From an uncultured Pelagibacteraceae bacterium (GTDB lineage: Bacteria > Pseudomonadota > Alphaproteobacteria > Pelagibacterales > Pelagibacteraceae), in the NCBI GenBank assembly GCA_902611145.1, contig CACLYO010000004.1, positions 25,561 to 89,560 of the forward strand: DNA of 64,000 nucleotides, given 5' to 3'. Within the stretch, counting starts at the first letter, position 1. The number at the start of each line of letters is the position of its first letter. Under the pieces are notes generated by a model. The model searched no databases and was not told the DNA's origin. It was given only the letters and a program-made list of their open reading frames with translations. A program made the translations under genes and the position numbers. Of this stretch, positions 58,614 to 64,000 are shown in pieces.

Positions 58614-59752
58614 TAAAAATAATTTTCTAAAATATTATAATATATTTTAGTCAATTTTTTTAAATCCGAAATTGATGTTCTTTCGTCAACCATGTGAATA
58701 GTATTATTTCTTAATCCTAACTCTAATCTTGGGATTGAACCTAAAAATCTACTATCACTTGTTCCACCTCTACAATTTAATTTTGCAGAATTACCTGTAA
58801 CCTTTTTAACAATTTTTTTAACCATATAAATTTCTTTATTTGGTTTAGTATAAAAAGCTTCACCACTTACCCTATATTCTATTTTAATTTTACATTTTTC
58901 TTTTTTTGCAACTACATTTATCATTTTACTTAGTTTTTTCTTTAGAGAAGTTGATTTATGTTTAGAGTTAAATCTAACATTAAATTTTGCACTAGCTGAT
59001 TGAGGTACTACATTTTCAGATAAATTATCTACGTTCATTTTTGTAAACTCTAAGTTAGATGGAGGCATGAATTTAGTACCTTTGTCTAGAGATGTACTTT
59101 TTAATTTTGCTATTATTTTAGCTAAGGCTGTACATGGATTGATATAAGACCCAGCAAACGCTGAGTGACCACTTTTTCCATATATAGTTATAATTCCATT
59201 CATAGAACCACGTCTTCCAATTCTTATTTCATCTCCAACTGATCTATTTGAAGATGGTTCTCCTACAACAGAAAAATCTATCTTCTCACCTTTCCTTTTA
59301 AGATATTTAATAACTTTCGGTGTTCCTAAACCTGTTGTTTCCTCATCAGCTGAAATAATAATTGAAATAGATCCTTTAAATTTTTTTTTTTTAATAAAAT
59401 TACTAACTGCACTTATCCAGCAAGCTATCCCACCTTTCATATCTTGAGACCCCCTACCATTTAAAAATCCTTTTATTGCAATTGCTTTAAATGGAGGAAT
59501 TTTCCAATTATTAAGGTTAGCAACTACATCCGTGTGACCTAAAAAATTTATATGTGGTTTTGATTTACCAAATCTTGCATATAAATTTAAAGCAGGATTT
59601 GACCCTGTTCCTTTTGATTTAATAATTTTACATTTAAAACCAATTGAGGATAGTTTTTTTGATAAGAATTTCATTATACCTTTATCTTCAGTTTTTACTG
59701 TTGGAAATCTTATTAGCTCTTGAGCTAACTTTAATTCATTATAAGTTTTCAT
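58613..59752 (-). CDS. dapE: Succinyl-diaminopimelate desuccinylase
   Basis: M20-family metallohydrolase that removes succinate from N-succinyl-LL-diaminopimelate. The 379-residue chain has INFLGHTDVV, then GRGSQDMKGG, ISADEETTG with catalytic Glu, VGEPSSN and a C-terminal RGGTSDSRFLG. A dimerisation domain lies between about 180 and 290. It is 4 bases from dapD and overlaps the deacetylase-like gene by one base. The succinylase branch of lysine synthesis is therefore used. Confidence 0.95.
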   Translation of the reverse strand: MKTYNELKLAQELIRFPTVKTEDKGIMKFLSKKLSSIGFKCKIIKSKGTGSNPALNLYARFGKSKPHINFLGHTDVVANLNNWKIPPFKAIAIKGFLNGRGSQDMKGGIACWISAVSNFIKKKKFKGSISIIISADEETTGLGTPKVIKYLKRKGEKIDFSVVGEPSSNRSVGDEIRIGRRGSMNGIITIYGKSGHSAFAGSYINPCTALAKIIAKLKSTSLDKGTKFMPPSNLEFTKMNVDNLSENVVPQSASAKFNVRFNSKHKSTSLKKKLSKMINVVAKKEKCKIKIEYRVSGEAFYTKPNKEIYMVKKIVKKVTGNSAKLNCRGGTSDSRFLGSIPRLELGLRNNTIHMVDERTSISDLKKLTKIYYNILENYF

Positions 59753-59756
59753 TAGT

Positions 59757-60584
59757 TTATTCTCTTAAAAGATCGTTAATTGAAGTTTTTGATCTAGTTT
59801 TTTCGTCTACTTGCTTAATTATAACTGCACAACTTAGTGATGGTGCAGATGGATTTTTTTTATCCGGAAGAGTTCCTGGTACTACAACTGAATAAGGTGG
59901 AATTTTTCCATAAGTTATTTCACCTGTTGATCTATTTACAATTTTTGTTGATTGACCAATGTACATTCCCATACTTAATACAGATCCTTCTCCTACAATT
60001 ATTCCTTCTACAACTTCAGACATAGCTCCTAAAAAAACATTATCTTCAATAATTGTTGGTAGTGCCTGTGCTGGTTCAAGTACACCACCAACACCACTTC
60101 CCGCCGATATATGACAATTTTTTCCAATTTGACAACAGCTACCAGCTCTTGCAAATGTATCAATCATAGTACCTTCATCTATGTAGGCACCAATATTAAC
60201 ATAGCATGGCATTAGAACTGCATTTTTTCCAACAAAAGATCCTTTTCTAACAGGTGAATTAGGAACCATTCTAAAACCAGCTTTTTCATGATCGTCTTTT
60301 GTCCATCCAGCTGTTTTACCTTTAAGTAAGTGAGATTTATCATACCAGCTACTGTAAGGACCATTTAAATTTTCCATGGGATAAATTCTAAAACTTAACA
60401 TTATAGCTTTTTTTAAATGCTGATGTGTCACCCATTCACCATTAATTTTTTCAGCTACTCTTGACTTACCGCTATCTAAATCTTCAATAATTTGATTAAT
60501 AGCATCTTTGATAGATTTGTCAGATTTTTGGTTAACTTGGTCTCTATTTTCCCAAGCATCATTTATAATTTTTTCTAAAGACAT
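59757..60584 (-). CDS. dapD: Tetrahydrodipicolinate N-succinyltransferase
   Basis: Succinyl-CoA-dependent enzyme that commits tetrahydrodipicolinate to the succinylase branch. The 275-residue protein has a left-handed beta-helix of hexapeptide repeats (VLMPCYVNIGAYIDEGTMIDT, GSGVGGVLEP, VFLGAMSEVVEGIIVGEGSVL). It starts MSLEKIINDAWENRD. It lies 3 bases after the HAD phosphatase gene and precedes dapE, so lysine genes dapD-dapE are together here and lysA is 55 kb away. Confidence 0.96.
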   Translation of the reverse strand: MSLEKIINDAWENRDQVNQKSDKSIKDAINQIIEDLDSGKSRVAEKINGEWVTHQHLKKAIMLSFRIYPMENLNGPYSSWYDKSHLLKGKTAGWTKDDHEKAGFRMVPNSPVRKGSFVGKNAVLMPCYVNIGAYIDEGTMIDTFARAGSCCQIGKNCHISAGSGVGGVLEPAQALPTIIEDNVFLGAMSEVVEGIIVGEGSVLSMGMYIGQSTKIVNRSTGEITYGKIPPYSVVVPGTLPDKKNPSAPSLSCAVIIKQVDEKTRSKTSINDLLRE

Positions 60585-60587
60585 AGT

Positions 60588-61259
60588 TTAAGCACTTTTT
60601 AATAACCTGATTTCTTTTAAAAATAAAGATACATTTTTAATTTTATAATCTATAAATTCTTTATCTGAGTCTTTTTTGCCCCAATATTCATTATTGATTA
60701 ACCATACTGTTTTCATACCAAGTTTTTTTGCTGGTTGTAAATTTTTTGCAATATCTTCAATAAAAACTGTTTCTCTAGGGTTAATGTCAAATTTTTTGAG
60801 TAGTTTTTCATAAGGTTCTATTGAAGGTTTAGGTATAAAATTGCAGTCGGTTATATCAAAAGAACCATCAAATAAATCATTTATACCTAGATGTTTGGTT
60901 ATGTTGGCAACATGTTCATGAGAGCCATTAGTAAAAACAAATTTTTTAGCTTTGAGCTTGATAAGCTCTTCTCTTAGAAATAAATCTTTTTCTAAAAAAT
61001 CTAAATTTATTTCATGCACATATTTAAGAAAATCGTTTGGATTTATATCATGATGTATCATTAATCCATTTAAACTAGTATTATATTTATGAAAGTAATC
61101 TGTTTGTAATTCTTTAGCCTTTTTTAAATCTAAATTTAATTTTTTTGAGATATAACTTGTCATTCTTTTGCTGACCTGTCCAAAAACTTTTTCAAGATCA
61201 CTATAAAGAACTCCGTCACAATCAAATATAAAATTTTTTATATTTTTAAATTCTTTCAT
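60588..61259 (-). CDS. HAD-superfamily phosphatase, pyrimidine 5'-nucleotidase-like
   Basis: A 223-residue HAD hydrolase. The nucleophile motif DCDGVLYSDLE begins at residue 14, motif II is VFTNGS, the Lys is in IPKPSIEPYEKLL and motif IV is FIEDIAKNL. It matches the SDT1/pyrimidine 5'-nucleotidase type often found beside argB and dapD in alphaproteobacteria. The substrate is a phosphomonoester not determined from sequence. It overlaps argB by 4 bases. Confidence 0.85.
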   Translation of the reverse strand: MKEFKNIKNFIFDCDGVLYSDLEKVFGQVSKRMTSYISKKLNLDLKKAKELQTDYFHKYNTSLNGLMIHHDINPNDFLKYVHEINLDFLEKDLFLREELIKLKAKKFVFTNGSHEHVANITKHLGINDLFDGSFDITDCNFIPKPSIEPYEKLLKKFDINPRETVFIEDIAKNLQPAKKLGMKTVWLINNEYWGKKDSDKEFIDYKIKNVSLFLKEIRLLKSA

Positions 61260-62104
61260 TCTCTAATTAGTGTTCCTGCACCTTTATCTGAGAGTAACTC
61301 AAATAAAATTGAATGCGATCTTCTACCATCGATTATTACAACACCTTTAACACCATTACTTACAACATCTATACAATTATTTATTTTTGGTATCATTCCA
61401 CCTGATATAATTTTTTGATCTATTAAACTTTTAGCTTTAACAGAATTGATTTCAGGAATTAATTTTTTATCATTATCCAAAACACCTTCCACATCACTTA
61501 TAATTATAAACCTTCTCGCTTTGAGAGCTTTAGCTATAGAACCAGCCACAGTATCTGCATTAATATTAAAAATTTGACTACTTTCATCTAATCCTAAAGG
61601 AGCAATAATAGGTACTTCATTTGCATTTATAATTTCTTTTAAAAAATCAATTTTAATATGGATAGGCGTACCAACAAAACCCAATTCTTTGCTCTCAGGT
61701 TTTACAGTGATTATATTATTTTTTTTTGAAGTAATTTTTTTTGTTTTACAAGACTGTTCCTCCAAAGCTTTTGCAATTTCTTCATTAAAGTTTGCTAAAA
61801 CATCTTCTACTATATTTATTGTTTCTTTATCAGTAACTCTTAATCCTTTAATAAAATTACTTTTTATATTTAGTTCAATTAATTTATTACTAATTCTTTT
61901 ACCACCACCATGAACAATTATTGGACTAAATCCAAGTCTTTTTAAAATAGCTATATCTTGAATAAAAATTTTAAATAATTTAGGGTCGTTAAGTACACTT
62001 CCACCAAATTTTATTATTATATATTCATTATTATATTTGTTTAAATATTTTTTTACTTCTTCAATTGAAGGACCATCGTTTGGTAAAATATTCTCTAGAT
62101 GCAT
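61256..62104 (-). CDS. argB: Acetylglutamate kinase
   Basis: Second step of arginine synthesis; phosphorylates N-acetylglutamate with ATP. The 282-residue chain has IIKFGGSVLND, IIVHGGGKRIS, a nucleotide/substrate loop VGTPIHI, APLGLDESSQIFNINADTVAG and ISGGMIPKI. It belongs to the amino-acid kinase family. It lies 8 bases after the yidC stop and overlaps the HAD gene by 4 bases. The GTPase gene engB, which commonly sits between yidC and argB in alphaproteobacteria, is absent here. Confidence 0.96.
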   Translation of the reverse strand: MHLENILPNDGPSIEEVKKYLNKYNNEYIIIKFGGSVLNDPKLFKIFIQDIAILKRLGFSPIIVHGGGKRISNKLIELNIKSNFIKGLRVTDKETINIVEDVLANFNEEIAKALEEQSCKTKKITSKKNNIITVKPESKELGFVGTPIHIKIDFLKEIINANEVPIIAPLGLDESSQIFNINADTVAGSIAKALKARRFIIISDVEGVLDNDKKLIPEINSVKAKSLIDQKIISGGMIPKINNCIDVVSNGVKGVVIIDGRRSHSILFELLSDKGAGTLIRE

Positions 62105-62112
62105 TAATTTAT

Positions 62113-63789
62113 TTAGACTGTTTTAACAGTTGTTCTTTTCATTATTATAACTTGTTGAGCCATTGTTAAAATATTATTAAAAGTCCAATAGATAACTAGA
62201 CCAGATGGAAATGGAGCCAATATAACAGTTAAAAATAAAGGAAAGAACATAAAAATTTTAGCCTGAACTGGATCAGGAGGAGCAGGGTTTAATTTTTGTT
62301 GAATGTACATAGAGAGACCCATAAGACAAGGCCAGATACCAATTATTAAAAAGGATGGTGGATCCCATGGTATCAATCCAAATAAATTGAATATTGAAGT
62401 AGGATCTCTTTCGGACAGATCTTTTATCCATCCAAAGAAAGGCTGATGTCTCATTTCTAATGTTACAAATAAAACTTTATAAATGGCGAAAAAGAAAGGT
62501 ATTTGTATAAAAACAGGTAAACAACCTGAAACAGGATTTACCTTTTCTTTTTTGTATAGAGCCATTGTTTCTTGTTGAAGTTTCATTTTATCATCTTTGT
62601 GTAGTTCTTTTAATCTTATCATTTCGGGTTGTAGAACTTTCATTTTGGCCATAGATCTAAAGGAATAATTTGCTAAAGGAAAAAATACAATTCTTATACA
62701 TACAGTAATTAAAATAATAGCTATTCCAAAATTACCAGTTAGTTTAAAAAAGTAATCAATTGCAAAGAAAAAGTTTTTTGTAAAAAAATAAAACCAACCC
62801 CAATCAATAGCTAAATCAAATTTAGCAATATTTAAACTTTCAGAATATCCATCAATAACATCAACTTCTTTAGCGGCTACAATAATTTTAATTTTACTTG
62901 AATCAGAACTATTTGGACCCACTTCTATTGGGTTTGTTTCAATAAAGTTTGCTCGAAATTTATTTCTAAAATCAAAATCAGCTCTAAATTCTTTATTTTT
63001 TTCTGGTATTAGAGTTGTTATCCAATATTTATCAGTAATACCTAACCAGCCTGATTTTGTATTTTTAGAGAATTTTTTTTCTTTTACATCTTCATAATCT
63101 TGTTCAACAAGTTGTTCATCAAAAACTCCAATTAAACCTTCGTGCAAAATATAAAAATTTGTAACTTGTGGCTCTTTATTTCTAACTATCTGACCATAAG
63201 GATAAAAATTATAAGTTTTTTGAGAATTATTAATAATTTTTTGATCAACACTAAATAAAAATTGATTGTCAATTTTTATATTTTTTTCAAATCTAATTCC
63301 TTGGTTATTATTCCAAACTAGTTTGATTGGATTTTTTGGTGATAGTTTATTGTTTCCTTCAAGGAACCATAATGTATTTGCGTTTGGTAAATCAATATTT
63401 TTGTTATTTGTAACCCAACCTGTCTCGATAAAATATCCATCATTAAACTTTTTTGGATTTAATAAAATAATTTTATCATTTCCATTAAGTGTTTTAGTAT
63501 ATTTTTTAAAGGTTAAATCATCTATAGTTGCTCCTATTAAAGAAATTGATCCTTTTATATTTTCATTTTCGAATTTGATTCTTTCATTTTCTTCTATTGC
63601 TTCTTCTCTTGAAATTTTTGACGTGGCTTGATTTAAATCAAGACTAGGAGTTTCAGAATTTTGTGTAATTTGATTTTTTTGCTCTTGTGATTTTTTTATT
63701 TGTTCTGGGCTTGGTCCAAAAAATAAAGCATATATTATAATTACCGCAGCACTTAATGAAATAGCAGCTATAACATTTTTGGTATCCAT
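62113..63789 (-). CDS. yidC: Membrane protein insertase YidC
   Basis: A 558-residue insertase for inner-membrane proteins. One N-terminal helix (about 5-24) precedes the large periplasmic P1 domain (about 60-320). Four or five helices follow, with GCLPVFIQIPFFFAIYKVLF, the positive cytoplasmic loop, and SGLVIYWTFNNILTMAQQ near the end. Size and domain order are normal for Gram-negative YidC. It directly follows yidD by 4 bases and precedes argB, as in other alphaproteobacterial operons. Confidence 0.95.
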   Translation of the reverse strand: MDTKNVIAAISLSAAVIIIYALFFGPSPEQIKKSQEQKNQITQNSETPSLDLNQATSKISREEAIEENERIKFENENIKGSISLIGATIDDLTFKKYTKTLNGNDKIILLNPKKFNDGYFIETGWVTNNKNIDLPNANTLWFLEGNNKLSPKNPIKLVWNNNQGIRFEKNIKIDNQFLFSVDQKIINNSQKTYNFYPYGQIVRNKEPQVTNFYILHEGLIGVFDEQLVEQDYEDVKEKKFSKNTKSGWLGITDKYWITTLIPEKNKEFRADFDFRNKFRANFIETNPIEVGPNSSDSSKIKIIVAAKEVDVIDGYSESLNIAKFDLAIDWGWFYFFTKNFFFAIDYFFKLTGNFGIAIILITVCIRIVFFPLANYSFRSMAKMKVLQPEMIRLKELHKDDKMKLQQETMALYKKEKVNPVSGCLPVFIQIPFFFAIYKVLFVTLEMRHQPFFGWIKDLSERDPTSIFNLFGLIPWDPPSFLIIGIWPCLMGLSMYIQQKLNPAPPDPVQAKIFMFFPLFLTVILAPFPSGLVIYWTFNNILTMAQQVIIMKRTTVKTV

Positions 63790-63793
63790 ATTT

Positions 63794-64000
63794 TTATTTT
63801 ACTTTCTTTTTAACAACAGGATCAAATCCATCACCTCCACCCAAAAATTTAATGGGATGACATGATGATATTCTTTTAAATCCTTTTATAGATCCTTTGA
63901 TAAAGCCATACTCCTTTAAACTATCAATAAAATACTCAGAACAAGTTGGCAAATATCTACAGTTATTTCCTAAATAAGGAGAAATAATTAATTTATAAAA
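63794..64000 (-). CDS. yidD: Membrane protein insertion efficiency factor YidD (partial)
   Basis: The gene runs off the right edge; only its C-terminal 68 codons are visible. The frame reads ISPYLGNNCRYLPTCSEYFI and then a stretch ending CHPIKFLGGGDGFDPV and K-rich residues before the TAA at 63794-63796. The Cys pattern NCRYLPTCS and CHP with GGGDGFDP is the YidD signature. YidD is a small membrane-associated protein that aids insertion with YidC. It precedes yidC by 4 bases. rnpA and rpmH would be expected further on but lie outside. Confidence 0.9.
   Translation of the reverse strand, partial: FYKLIISPYLGNNCRYLPTCSEYFIDSLKEYGFIKGSIKGFKRISSCHPIKFLGGGDGFDPVVKKKVK

Overview
The window is a compact, strongly AT-rich stretch of an alphaproteobacterial chromosome. 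The most likely source is the SAR11 clade (Pelagibacterales). Reasons, by inference from sequence alone: A/T-dominated codons, Lys/Asn/Ile-rich proteins, intergenic gaps that are mostly tens of bases or overlaps, and several typically alphaproteobacterial neighbourhoods (BolA / J-protein-CobS-CobT; SUV3-like helicase-TerB-FdxA-CarD; argH-LptM-lysA; yidD-yidC-argB-dapD-dapE). I see no phage, insertion sequence, CRISPR array, rRNA or integrase.

Layout. 1-4.5 kb: partial ubiE (minus) diverging from mutM-rpsT, then dnaA-dnaN. 4.5-7.9 kb (minus): plsC, lysA, a tiny lptM, argH. 7.9-9.8 kb (plus): TlpA-like thioredoxin, esterase, HNH protein. 9.8-11.4 kb (minus): coq7, dsbB, YqaA-type membrane protein. 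11.4-13.5 kb: tRNA-Leu, acyl-CoA ligase, and a 23-residue Lys/Arg/Ala peptide gene with its own promoter-like element, ribosome binding site and strong terminator. 13.5-18.3 kb (minus): CarD with a Lys-rich tail, 7Fe ferredoxin, TerB-like protein, SUV3-like helicase, hotdog thioesterase, tRNA-Arg. 18.4-24.6 kb (plus): short thiolase, then a two-gene pyruvate dehydrogenase whose lipoyl domain sits on E1 instead of E2, then an EamA transporter. 24.6-31.5 kb: uppP (minus), gltD-gltB (plus). 31.5-44.3 kb: alpha/beta hydrolase (minus), then a long plus-strand run of GT4, thrS, infC, rpmI, rplT, pheS, pheT, lepA, a methyltransferase-GT17-methyltransferase cassette, and tRNA-Ser. 44.5-47.9 kb: gyrB and a RegB-type redox sensor kinase. 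47.9-53 kb: cobT, cobS and J-protein (minus), bolA (plus), aroB-aroK (minus). 53-57.2 kb (plus): two uncharacterised membrane/secreted proteins, def, fmt, truA. 57.2-64 kb (minus): SET protein, histone-deacetylase-like amidohydrolase, dapE, dapD, HAD phosphatase, argB, yidC, partial yidD.

Most genes serve core growth: replication start, translation, and lysine, arginine, aromatic and glutamate synthesis, plus envelope assembly and central carbon flux. The less ordinary parts are the rearranged PDH complex, the tiny basic peptide beside a Lys-tailed CarD, the SET/deacetylase pair in a lysine-biosynthesis operon, the methyltransferase/GT17 cassette beside tRNA-Ser, a thiolase lacking its tetramerisation loop, and CobST without any visible CobN.
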